Shown here: positions 56,654 to 64,000 of the stretch, piece by piece
How the letters are laid out: each line of letters opens with the position of its first letter
Numbering within the stretch: the stretch's first letter is position 1
NCBI GenBank assembly: GCA_026391005.1
Contig: JAPLEV010000048.1
Coordinates: forward strand, 1 to 64,000
Source of the DNA: Flavobacteriia bacterium
GTDB lineage: Bacteria; Bacteroidota; Bacteroidia; Flavobacteriales_D; Crocinitomicaceae
Length of the DNA stretch: 64,000 bases
Direction: 5' to 3'
Notes under the pieces: model-generated
What the model was told of the DNA's origin: nothing
Database searches by the model: none
What the model saw: the letters and a program-made list of their open reading frames with translations, nothing else
Made by a program: the position numbers and the translations under genes

Positions 56654-56679
56654 GTATAAAAAAACCGCAAAATGCGGTT
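56654..56679 (-). terminator. ndk terminator
   Basis: On the minus strand AACCGCA, loop TTT, TGCGGTT, then a T-run. Confidence 0.75.
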
Positions 56680-56706
56680 CTTAAATAGTAAATCTATAAG
56701 GCTAAC

Positions 56707-57126
56707 TTAAATAATTTCACTTGAATTGAAATGAAATTCACCTTCAATTTGAGCATTTTCGTCAGAATCTGAACCATGAACTGCATTCTTTGCTTTGCTT
56801 TCAGCGTAAGACTTACGAATAGTTCCATCTGCAGCATCTGCAGGATCGGTAGAACCAATCAATGTTCTGAAATCAGCTACAGCATTTTCTTTTTCTAAAA
56901 TAGCAGCTACAATTGGACCTGAGGTCATGTAATCTACCAATTCCATATAAAATGGACGTTCTGAATGAACTTCATAAAACTTCATCGCCTGCTCCTTGGT
57001 CAATTGCGTGTATTTCATGGCTTTTATTGTAAAACCTGATTGGATAATCAAGTCAATAATTTTTCCCATATGTCCATTTTCGATAGCATCTGGCTTTAAC
57101 ATTGTAAACGTTCTATTTGTCGTCAT
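56707..57126 (-). CDS. ndk: Nucleoside diphosphate kinase
   Basis: 139 residues from the ATG at 57126; an upstream TTG (57147) lies inside the -7 box and is not a start. Transfers phosphate from ATP to other NDPs through a His intermediate. Starts with [11 protein letters not shown], with the catalytic His in NAVHGSDS. Normal length. Own promoter (-7 box 57152-57145) and terminator. Confidence 0.97.
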   Translation of the reverse strand: MTTNRTFTMLKPDAIENGHMGKIIDLIIQSGFTIKAMKYTQLTKEQAMKFYEVHSERPFYMELVDYMTSGPIVAAILEKENAVADFRTLIGSTDPADAADGTIRKSYAESKAKNAVHGSDSDENAQIEGEFHFNSSEII

Positions 57127-57144
57127 TTTTTCTAATTTTGAGTG

Positions 57145-57152
57145 CAAAGATA
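57145..57152 (-). promoter_or_regulatory. -7 box of ndk
   Basis: Minus-strand TATCTTTG (TAnnTTTG), 18 nt before the ndk ATG. Confidence 0.6.
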
Positions 57153-57198
57153 AGTAATTAAAAAAAAGTTTACTTTTATTTCTTTAATCATTTAGTGT

Positions 57199-57741
57199 AT
57201 GGCGCCATTTAAATTAATGTTTATTATCCTCACAGCATCTTTATTATGCTGCTGCAGCGAAACAAAAACTAAAAAGGTGGAAAAACCGCAAATTGACCCA
57301 AGCACAGAAACAACTACAACTCCACCAATTAATAAAGTAGACTCAGCGGAAATCACAAAGGAAATACCCAAAAAAAAAACGAGAAAAATAAACCCTCGAG
57401 AGAAAACTGAAAAAAAGAACGATACCCTTACTAATGAAGAAATTATACGTGACAACAAAATCCCTGCTCTTTGGGAACAAACCTTTTCATCCGATAAAAA
57501 ATGGATGGAATTATATTCCTTAAGCAAAACATCCTTTATTACAGGATGGAGAAATGAATTTGACGCTAAACCAAGCACGCGCGTTAACGAATACGAACTT
57601 GTTTTTTCCTATCGCAGAAGAATGGAAAGTGCTTTTAATAAAACACCTGAATTCATCGAATTCAGCGTACAACGTTTTTCAAAAGACCCTGATTTTTTAT
57701 CTTTTATTAAAGCATTTCCACTGCAAGTAAAGCCGGATTAA
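57199..57741 (+). CDS. Exported lipoprotein, hypothetical
   Basis: 180 residues. Lipobox LLC within TASLLCCCSE (Cys about residue 17-19), then a Lys/Thr/Pro-rich linker of ~60 residues and a compact C-terminal domain (about 90-180, ALWEQTFSSDKKWMELY to the end). No family recognised. Its stop overlaps the stop of the convergent TonB receptor gene by two bases. Confidence 0.75.
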   Translation: MAPFKLMFIILTASLLCCCSETKTKKVEKPQIDPSTETTTTPPINKVDSAEITKEIPKKKTRKINPREKTEKKNDTLTNEEIIRDNKIPALWEQTFSSDKKWMELYSLSKTSFITGWRNEFDAKPSTRVNEYELVFSYRRRMESAFNKTPEFIEFSVQRFSKDPDFLSFIKAFPLQVKPD

Positions 57742-60158
57742 TTTCCCTTTCTTTTGGCGGCAAATTCAATAATTATCCCAATGGTTGGCTGAACAATTCC
57801 CGAAGCATTTTCAATGTATTTCGTCTGATAGCGAGTTGGGTCATTTGGATCAGTAACAGGGGCGCCAGTAGCATCCGTTACGACTATCAATGTAGGAGCC
57901 AAGATCGTTTTACGAGCGTATGCATTTTGAATGTCCAAGTAAAAATTCAAGTTGAATTTATCTAAAAACAATTTTTTATCCACCCTAACATTCAATTGAT
58001 GGTAATTTGATTCCCGCAATGTGTTCAATTTATTATAATCCAACAAACCAATACCATTTATATCCCAATTTTGTTTTAAACTTGAAGTAGCAACGTCATA
58101 AGGTGTGTAAGGAGAACCTCCAGAAAACAGCCATCGCATGCCAATTTCCCATCCTTTATTGAATCGTTTTCCACCGGTTAAAGAAACAATGTTTCGGCTA
58201 TCCCAAGCGGTTGGGACATAATTCAGGTTTTTATCTTGAAATTCAGACTTTACAAATGTATAAGCTATTACAGCATAAAACCCTTTAAATAGTTTTTGTT
58301 GATACAGCAATTCAAACCCATAAGATCTTCCCATTGATATAGAACGAACCGCTTCATTTCCTACAATTCCGAAATCAGAACCGACATTAGCTAAACACAA
58401 AGAGTCTTTGGTAGAAAAAGGATAGTAGTTGTATTTTTTATAGAAACCCTCCACCGTAAATCGAGAACTAATATCGGTTAGGTATTCCGCACCAAGTACA
58501 AGGTGATCTGCTTGAATATATTTTAAGTCATTTGCCTTATTGATCAATACGCCTTGTGCATCGCGGTATCCGAGTATCGTATATGATGGAAGCTGGCGGT
58601 AACGAGCAATATTTCCATTGATGGCAATTTTTGGAGTTACCCGAAAATTCACAGAAAAACTAGGTGATAATTGCTTTAATAAATTGGACATGTTTTTTGA
58701 GTAATTCGAACCATCCGCTCGCAAGCCAAGCGATAAGTTTAATTTTTCATTAAAAAACCCCTTACTTAATTGGGAAAATGCGCTGTATTTACTTAAAAAC
58801 AGATCTGATTTATAATCAATCGTTACCGGTTGACCTTGAACGGTAATCTTATTATAAGTGGAATTAAAATAACGGGCGTATTCGTAACCGGCCCCGACAT
58901 TCCAACGCCAACCATCTTTTTTGTAGGTATGCTCCACACGCACTTTATTTTCCGCTTCAAAAGAAGCATAATCTAATATTTTGTTGGCCTGAATTTCTAC
59001 AAAATCCTTATAGCGAGATGCTGTATTATTCAACATGTTTCTACTTACCACAATGTTTTGAATCCCGTTTTTACTTGAGTGCATGTAATTAATTCCTAGC
59101 GTGTAATTCCATTGTTGTTGCAACGGTAAATTTCCAAGGATGTAATTATTTGCTTCAATTTGAGAAGAATCTGTCAAATTATCATTCGCACTTGTATTTA
59201 ATCTAAAATCATCGATGGCACCAAGCCCAATCACAGCTATTTTGTTATTCTTGTTAATCTTGTAATTATACTTAAATTGAAAGTCATTATAGGTAGGTAA
59301 AATGGGCAATTTAAGCGCAGCAAAAAGAAATTGTAAATAAGATCTTCGGGCAGAAAAGATGAAATTTGAATTCTTTCCCAAGGGTCCATCGAGCGTAATA
59401 GCAGCATCACTAGAACCCAAAGCAAAATTAGTTATCAAGCCATCGCTGTTTCCGTCTTTCTGTTTGAAAGCAATCACACTACTCAACCCATTTGCTCGAT
59501 TGGCTGGGAAAGCGCCCGCATAAAAATCAACCTCGCGAATAAAATTCACATTTAACAAGCCTACAGGACCGCCGCTACTTCCTTGCGTAGCAAAGTGATT
59601 GATATTAGGAACTTCAATACCATCCAAATAAAATTTATTCTCCCCTGGCGAACCACCTCGAATAATAATATCATTTCTAAAAGTGGCACGAGATGCTACT
59701 CCAGGAAGTGCCGCAATTACACGACTCACATCGCGATTTGCACCAGGAAGCCTTTCTATTTCTGTGGCATTTAAAGTCTTTAATGAAACAGGAGATTCTA
59801 CATTTCTTATAAATCTATTTCCTTTTACAATGATTTCTTTTTGTTCGTTAACAAGGAAATCCAGATTAAAATCCAATTCGATAGAGCGAGCATTGGTAAC
59901 TGTAATTTCATTGATTATTTGATCTTTAAACCCGGGACATGTTGCTTTAAAAGAATAAATGCCTGGTGCAATACCAACTATCTCATACGAACCATCTTCC
60001 TTGGTAATTGCACCTTTTTGTAGTTCGATAATGGTAATCTTTCCTAAAGCGACTGCTTCATTATTGGCAGCGTTATATACATGCCCGCGCACTAATCCAT
60101 TTTGAGAAAAAGAGGTGAGCGCTAATAGAAGAAAAAAAACGGTGTAAAAAAATTTCAT
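57738..60158 (-). CDS. TonB-dependent receptor with carboxypeptidase-regulatory domain
   Basis: 806 residues, complete. Signal peptide (about 1-18), carboxypeptidase-regulatory-like domain (about 22-105), plug (about 115-235, including ANRDVSRVIAALPGV and IIIRGGSPGENKFYLDGIEVPN), then an outer-membrane barrel ending GIIIEFAAKRKGN. Family known to import large or chelated nutrients with TonB. No SusD-like partner is adjacent, so it is probably not a glycan-utilisation pair. Substrate unknown. Stop overlaps that of the lipoprotein gene. Confidence 0.93.
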   Translation of the reverse strand: MKFFYTVFFLLLALTSFSQNGLVRGHVYNAANNEAVALGKITIIELQKGAITKEDGSYEIVGIAPGIYSFKATCPGFKDQIINEITVTNARSIELDFNLDFLVNEQKEIIVKGNRFIRNVESPVSLKTLNATEIERLPGANRDVSRVIAALPGVASRATFRNDIIIRGGSPGENKFYLDGIEVPNINHFATQGSSGGPVGLLNVNFIREVDFYAGAFPANRANGLSSVIAFKQKDGNSDGLITNFALGSSDAAITLDGPLGKNSNFIFSARRSYLQFLFAALKLPILPTYNDFQFKYNYKINKNNKIAVIGLGAIDDFRLNTSANDNLTDSSQIEANNYILGNLPLQQQWNYTLGINYMHSSKNGIQNIVVSRNMLNNTASRYKDFVEIQANKILDYASFEAENKVRVEHTYKKDGWRWNVGAGYEYARYFNSTYNKITVQGQPVTIDYKSDLFLSKYSAFSQLSKGFFNEKLNLSLGLRADGSNYSKNMSNLLKQLSPSFSVNFRVTPKIAINGNIARYRQLPSYTILGYRDAQGVLINKANDLKYIQADHLVLGAEYLTDISSRFTVEGFYKKYNYYPFSTKDSLCLANVGSDFGIVGNEAVRSISMGRSYGFELLYQQKLFKGFYAVIAYTFVKSEFQDKNLNYVPTAWDSRNIVSLTGGKRFNKGWEIGMRWLFSGGSPYTPYDVATSSLKQNWDINGIGLLDYNKLNTLRESNYHQLNVRVDKKLFLDKFNLNFYLDIQNAYARKTILAPTLIVVTDATGAPVTDPNDPTRYQTKYIENASGIVQPTIGIIIEFAAKRKGN

Positions 60159-60353
60159 GTGATTGACATTTAAATAATTACAACAAAAAACAAATTATCT
60201 TGTTCACAACAACTTAGAATAATTAGTTAATCCTTGATCAGAATTGAGAACAAAAATAAATAATATGCTGCTTGTTTACAGAAAGAAAGCGAGCAAAAAT
60301 CAACTAGCGAAAAATTAATTACGCTAAATCGATAAGCAATAGTGACTTGTGGA

Positions 60354-60929
60354 TTAAACAGATTTAATATTTTTTACAAATTGTATAAAATTAGCAAGCA
60401 CCAGCTCACCATGCTCTGTTAAAATAGATTCCGGATGAAATTGAACGCCAAATAGGTTTTCATCAATGCTTTCAATCGCCATAATTACACCAGTGGCAGA
60501 CTTAGCAGTGATAAATTGCTCCTCCAAACCTTCCACCTTCCAACTATGATAAAGTCCCACATTGATCTTATCTGGAAGATCTTTAAAAAGCACCCCTTTT
60601 TTTAAAACATCAACTTGAGCTTTTCTTCCATGCATGACTTCGTTTTGATTTACCAAAACACCTCCCAAGACTTCAGAAATCGCTTGCATTCCTAAACATA
60701 TCCCTAAAATTGGTAGGCTATTTCGGCATAATGAAATTATAGAAAACATGTTTTTTTTCTCAGATGGCAATCCTGGTCCAGGCGATAATACCACGCAATC
60801 ATAATCATAAACGCTAGAAACATCTAGCTCATCTTCGCGAATTACATCGACCTTACATCCAATATTGATCAAATAATGTTGAATATTATAGGTAAATGAA
60901 TCATAAAAATCAACTAATAATACATGCAT
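60354..60929 (-). CDS. pabA: Glutamine amidotransferase, PabA/TrpG type
   Basis: 191 residues. Class I amidotransferase with nucleophile Cys in GICLGMQ and the His-Glu pair in FHPES. It feeds ammonia to aminodeoxychorismate or anthranilate synthase. The absence of nearby trp genes suggests folate (pabA), but some organisms use a single amphibolic copy; the partner subunit is not in the window. Confidence 0.88.
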   Translation of the reverse strand: MHVLLVDFYDSFTYNIQHYLINIGCKVDVIREDELDVSSVYDYDCVVLSPGPGLPSEKKNMFSIISLCRNSLPILGICLGMQAISEVLGGVLVNQNEVMHGRKAQVDVLKKGVLFKDLPDKINVGLYHSWKVEGLEEQFITAKSATGVIMAIESIDENLFGVQFHPESILTEHGELVLANFIQFVKNIKSV

Positions 60930-60952
60930 CTTCTACTTTTGTTTTTACTTTG

Positions 60953-60960
60953 CAAAAATA
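60953..60960 (-). promoter_or_regulatory. -7 box of pabA
   Basis: Minus-strand TATTTTTG (TAnnTTTG), 23 nt before the ATG. Confidence 0.4.
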
Positions 60961-61005
60961 CGAAAGAGATTAAAGCTCTTAATTATTATTTTTTATTCTA
61001 AACTC

Positions 61006-61386
61006 ATGACAAAGAAATCATTCAGTATTCCGGGTGCGCCACCACCGATTGGACCGTATTCACCAGCAATACTTGTGAATGACACCCTATATATCAGCGG
61101 CCAAGTTCCCATTAACCCAGTTTCCGGGGAATTAGTAACAGAAAACATTGAAGCGGCTACGCACCAAGTAATGCAAAATATACAATCTCTTTTAGCAGAA
61201 GCGGGTTTCACCTTTGAAAATGTGGTTAAATGCACTATTTTTATGTTTGAATTCAATGACTTTCAAAAAATGAATGCAATTTATGCCACCTATTTTGATG
61301 CGATGCCGCCAGCAAGAGAAACAGTAGAAATAGCTAGACTTCCATTGGATGCCATGATTGAAATTTCCTGTGTCGCTGTAAAATGA
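61006..61386 (+). CDS. RidA family protein (enamine/imine deaminase)
   Basis: 126 residues, normal length. Conserved SPAILVNDTLYISGQ and PARETVEIARLP with the catalytic Arg, so enamine/imine hydrolysis (as in RidA) is expected. The next gene starts inside its stop (ATGA overlap), indicating a shared transcript with a glycosyltransferase; the pathways are not obviously linked. Confidence 0.93.
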   Translation: MTKKSFSIPGAPPPIGPYSPAILVNDTLYISGQVPINPVSGELVTENIEAATHQVMQNIQSLLAEAGFTFENVVKCTIFMFEFNDFQKMNAIYATYFDAMPPARETVEIARLPLDAMIEISCVAVK

Positions 61387-63350
61387 GTATAAAAACAATT
61401 CCTGATTTGGACCTTTCCATAGTTATCGTAAATTACAACGTAGAGTACTTTTTGGAGCAGTGCTTGAACTCAGTAATTCAAGCAACGCAACAGTTAAAGA
61501 CTGAAATAATTGTCGTGGATAACAATAGTTCGGATGGGTCGATCGAAATGTTAAAACTTAAATTTCAAGGCGTTCAATTAATCGAAAACAAAGAAAATGT
61601 TGGTTTCTCAAGAGCCAACAATCAAGGAATTAAAATTAGCCGAGGAAAGTATTTGCTTCTTTTAAATCCGGATACCGTAATCGAAGAGCAGACCTTAACA
61701 AAGATAGTCTCTCGGATGGATAAAGATGATACTATTGGTGGACTCGGTGTTAGAATGGTGGACGGTAAAGGAAACTTTCTACCGGAATCAAAGCGAGGAT
61801 TACCTACACCTATCGTAGCATTTTATAAAATCTTTGGACTTTCTTCCCTTTTTAAAAAATCAAAGAAATTTGGGCGGTATCATTTAAGTTATTTAAATGA
61901 ATTTGAAGAAAATGAAATTGAGATCTTAAGTGGCGCTTTTATGTGCATGCGCAAAAAAGTACTGGATGAAATTGGACTGCTAGACGAAGACTTTTTCATG
62001 TATGGCGAAGACATTGATTTATCCTATCGAATAATTAAATCAGGATACAAAAACCTTTACTTCCCTGATACAACGATCATTCATTATAAAGGCGAAAGCA
62101 CTAAAAAAAGTTCGGTTAATTATGTTTTTGTTTTTTACCGAGCAATGATCATTTTTGCAAAGAAACATTTCAGATCAGATAATGTATTTTTATTTTCCCT
62201 AGCTATAAACAGCGCCATCTACCTTAGAGCTAGTATTGAGATTTCTAAACGCTTAATTTCCTTCCTTTTTCCAATAATATTTAATGCAGCGGTAATTTTA
62301 AGCGGTCTTTTTGCTTTAACCAACCAATGGCGAATTCGGGATATCACCTTCCCAAATGATGCATTTTATTTGTTAATACCCATTTATTTCACAATATGGT
62401 CTTTAAATTACCTGATCTTGGGTGCCTTTGATGAACCAATCAAACTTTTAAAGCAATTTAAAGCAATTTTAATTGGGACGGTAATTATCCTTGTTTTTTA
62501 TGCGTTACTTCCAAAAGAATTACAGTTCTCTCGACTATATATTCTTATTGGAGCACTCTGGTATTTTTCATGGAATCTACTTAATAGATCCCTATTAAAC
62601 TTATTCTCAGGAAAAGGGTTTGCGCTTAACCGATCAAATAAGCGACGTTTTTTAGTGGTTGGTGATGAAAATGAATACAATCGTGTGAAAGGCATTATTG
62701 AGCAAAACTTTACCTCCATTGATGTTATTTATCCTTTAGCAATAAATGAATCTTTTAAAGATTCAATCGGAGACATTAGACAACTTCAAGAAATTATTGC
62801 TGAAAATAAAATAGACGAAGTGATTTTTTGTGCTAAAAATATCGCGGCGGGAAAAATTATCGAACTGATGACCTCCATCAAAAAAATTGATATTGATTAC
62901 AAAATAGCACAACCTGATGCAGAATTTATTATTGGAAGTAATTCCATTGATACCGGAGGAGAAATGTATGTTCTTAACCTAAATGCCTTGAATAATCCAG
63001 GTAGTTTAAGATCAAAAAGATTAGTTGATGTGGTCGTTTCAACGCTCTTAATAATCACTTATCCAATCATAACATTTTGGTTTAAAAATAAAAAAGATTT
63101 CTTCGCTAACCTACTGGATGTGCTATTTGCAAAGAAAACATTAGTAGGCTTTTGTGAAAATGAAAAAATGAATGATGTGCAGTTACCGCAATTAAAAAAA
63201 GGCGTATTAAGTTTTATGGATAATTTTGAGAAACTAGACGCGAGTAATATCGACAAAGTAAACCTAATCTATTGTAGGGATTATACCCTTTTGAAAGACC
63301 TGAAATTAATTGCTAAACATTGGAAAAAATTAGATCGAAGAACTTCATAA
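61383..63350 (+). CDS. Glycosyltransferase 2 fused to a membrane and Rossmann-like module
   Basis: 655 residues. About 10-245: GT2 domain, with SIVIVNYNV, VDNNSSDGS, ENVGFSRANNQG and NPDTV (DxD-type metal site) and FFMYGEDIDLSYR. About 270-410: four membrane helices. About 415-530: a Rossmann-like module (RRFLVVGDENEYNRVKGII, then DEVIFCAKNI) like the CoA-binding-3 region of sugar-phosphate transferases, and a further helix (about 540-560). Likely acts in surface polysaccharide assembly. The fusion is unusual. Starts in the RidA stop. Confidence 0.85.
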   Translation: MSIKTIPDLDLSIVIVNYNVEYFLEQCLNSVIQATQQLKTEIIVVDNNSSDGSIEMLKLKFQGVQLIENKENVGFSRANNQGIKISRGKYLLLLNPDTVIEEQTLTKIVSRMDKDDTIGGLGVRMVDGKGNFLPESKRGLPTPIVAFYKIFGLSSLFKKSKKFGRYHLSYLNEFEENEIEILSGAFMCMRKKVLDEIGLLDEDFFMYGEDIDLSYRIIKSGYKNLYFPDTTIIHYKGESTKKSSVNYVFVFYRAMIIFAKKHFRSDNVFLFSLAINSAIYLRASIEISKRLISFLFPIIFNAAVILSGLFALTNQWRIRDITFPNDAFYLLIPIYFTIWSLNYLILGAFDEPIKLLKQFKAILIGTVIILVFYALLPKELQFSRLYILIGALWYFSWNLLNRSLLNLFSGKGFALNRSNKRRFLVVGDENEYNRVKGIIEQNFTSIDVIYPLAINESFKDSIGDIRQLQEIIAENKIDEVIFCAKNIAAGKIIELMTSIKKIDIDYKIAQPDAEFIIGSNSIDTGGEMYVLNLNALNNPGSLRSKRLVDVVVSTLLIITYPIITFWFKNKKDFFANLLDVLFAKKTLVGFCENEKMNDVQLPQLKKGVLSFMDNFEKLDASNIDKVNLIYCRDYTLLKDLKLIAKHWKKLDRRTS

Positions 63351-63352
63351 AC

Positions 63353-63384
63353 TTTGATTTACTTAGATTTTTTGCCTAATTTTG
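63353..63384 (+). promoter_or_regulatory. Promoter of the E2 gene
   Basis: TTTG at 63353-63356, a 20-nt spacer, TAATTTTG at 63377-63384. The -7 box ends 20 nt before the ATG. Confidence 0.6.
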
Positions 63385-63404
63385 CAGTCTTAAAATACGA
63401 TAAA

Positions 63405-64000
63405 ATGGCTGAAATAGAAATCAGGCTACCAAAAATGGGAGAAAGCGTTACCGAGGCAACTATAACAAATTGGTTAAAGATGCCCGGAGACAAAATTGCC
63501 ATGGATGAGCCATTGGTTGAAGTCGCCACAGATAAAGTGGATAATGAACTCCCATCAGAAGTCGCCGGAACCTTAATCAAATGTTTTTTTGAAAAAGATC
63601 AAGTAGCGCAAGTTGGCGACGTAATTGCCATCATATCAACCGATGGACCGTCAGAAAATGCGGCTAATACCGGAGCGAAAGAAAGCCTTGCGGAAATTAC
63701 GCCTTCAAATACAGCAGCTACTTCTACAATAGATGAAACAATAGTAGCGCCTTCGAACAATGAAGCGAAGGAAATAAACACGCCACAAGGACAGGCTAAA
63801 TTCTTTTCTCCCTTAGTTAAAAGTATAGCTCAGAAAGAAGCTGTGAGTCTTGAGCAATTAAACAATATTTCCGGTACTGGACAAGATGGTCGAGTGACTA
63901 AAAAAGATATACTAGCATTTCTTGAAAATAAAACAGCTACTCCTATAGTGACAACATTACCCGTTGCTGCTCCTGCTGCTGCAATTACCGAAACAAAAAT
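63405..64000 (+). CDS. 2-oxoacid dehydrogenase E2 (dihydrolipoyl acyltransferase), 5' part
   Basis: Open from the ATG at 63405 to the window edge, 198 codons. N-terminal lipoyl domain with Lys44 in ATDKVDNELPS, an Ala/Thr/Pro-rich linker, then a peripheral subunit-binding domain (FFSPLVKSIAQKEAV to DGRVTKKDILAFL, about residues 133-172) and a second Pro/Ala linker. The catalytic domain lies beyond the window. The lipoyl motif TDKVD(N)E resembles branched-chain enzymes more than 2-oxoglutarate ones, but this is only suggestive. E3 would be LpdA at 1290. Confidence 0.93.
   Translation, partial: MAEIEIRLPKMGESVTEATITNWLKMPGDKIAMDEPLVEVATDKVDNELPSEVAGTLIKCFFEKDQVAQVGDVIAIISTDGPSENAANTGAKESLAEITPSNTAATSTIDETIVAPSNNEAKEINTPQGQAKFFSPLVKSIAQKEAVSLEQLNNISGTGQDGRVTKKDILAFLENKTATPIVTTLPVAAPAAAITETK

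Noticed and set aside
57192..57578. 128-codon open frame on the minus strand with hydrophobic segments
   Set aside because: It lies antisense to the lipoprotein gene at 57199, which has a proper signal and lipobox; the hydrophobic look comes from the complement of its Lys-rich linker.
1..64000. CRISPR arrays, tRNA, rRNA and insertion sequences
   Set aside because: No regularly spaced repeat cluster, cloverleaf-like stretch, rRNA-like block or transposase frame was noticed by eye; a covariance-model search was not possible, so a short RNA gene could be missed.

Overview
The window reads as a low-GC chromosomal segment of a Bacteroidota bacterium, most likely Flavobacteriales (perhaps near Crocinitomicaceae or Cryomorphaceae; this is inferred from gene content only). 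Signs are: seven proteins with type IX secretion (T9SS) C-terminal sorting domains, SusC-style TonB receptors with a carboxypeptidase-regulatory N-domain, TAnnTTTG promoter boxes (sometimes with an upstream TTG/TTTG), few Shine-Dalgarno sequences, and Bacteroidota-typical families (DUF2461, DUF2490, DUF983, Smr protein, LuxC-type acyl-CoA reductase beside a dicluster ferredoxin). There is no transposase, phage gene, CRISPR array, rRNA or tRNA that I can see.

Layout. 1-0.94 kb: a truncated TonB receptor diverges from a Fur-family regulator across a 7-1-7 palindrome. 0.94-1.29 kb: a cluster of dispersed palindromic repeats. 1.3-7.8 kb: lpdA, a CotH/lamin-tail T9SS protein, dnaK. 7.8-14.5 kb: hydrolase, the 2-selenouridine pair mnmH-selD with a small coupled ORF, and fused isobutyryl-CoA mutase icmF. 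14.5-18.7 kb: a large T9SS type B adhesin-like protein, a small exported protein, an Smr protein. 18.7-23.8 kb: an orphan membrane-anchored hydrolase behind a ferredoxin, divergent from acyl-CoA reductase, then map and a membrane protein. 23.9-32.5 kb (minus strand): beta-helix and beta-propeller T9SS proteins, an Omp85-type barrel, DPP4-like peptidase, DUF2461. 32.5-33.7 kb: rpsF-rpsR-rplI. 33.8-37.3 kb (minus): small envelope proteins and a phospholipid operon (CDP-alcohol phosphatidyltransferase, cdsA, plsC-like, small membrane protein). 37.4-46.4 kb: fabI, DUF2490, rocD-phosphohexomutase, chalcone-isomerase-like protein, ZIP transporter, lipoprotein, proS, trmN6-like. 46.4-50 kb (minus): a T9SS propeller and a lysyl-oxidase-like T9SS protein. 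50.1-53.7 kb: DUF983, then a tightly overlapping trio of sulfotransferase, 50-residue protein and phosphodiesterase-TPR protein. 53.75-54.07 kb: a composite inverted-repeat element. 54.1-64 kb: T9SS protein, prfC, ndk, lipoprotein, TonB receptor, pabA/trpG, RidA protein joined to a glycosyltransferase fusion, and the 5' part of a 2-oxoacid dehydrogenase E2 gene.

How genes fit together. lpdA (E3), the partial E2 and icmF suggest branched-chain amino acid and acyl-CoA metabolism. mnmH and selD form a complete selenium-to-tRNA route. The 35-37 kb operon builds or remodels phospholipid headgroups. The strongest candidates for something undescribed are the sulfotransferase/50-aa/phosphodiesterase-TPR trio, the secreted lysyl-oxidase-like protein, the CDP-alcohol transferase with two Asp-to-Asn motif changes, and a recurrent promoter layout in which the -7 box ends 3-5 nt before the ATG (probable leaderless mRNAs).
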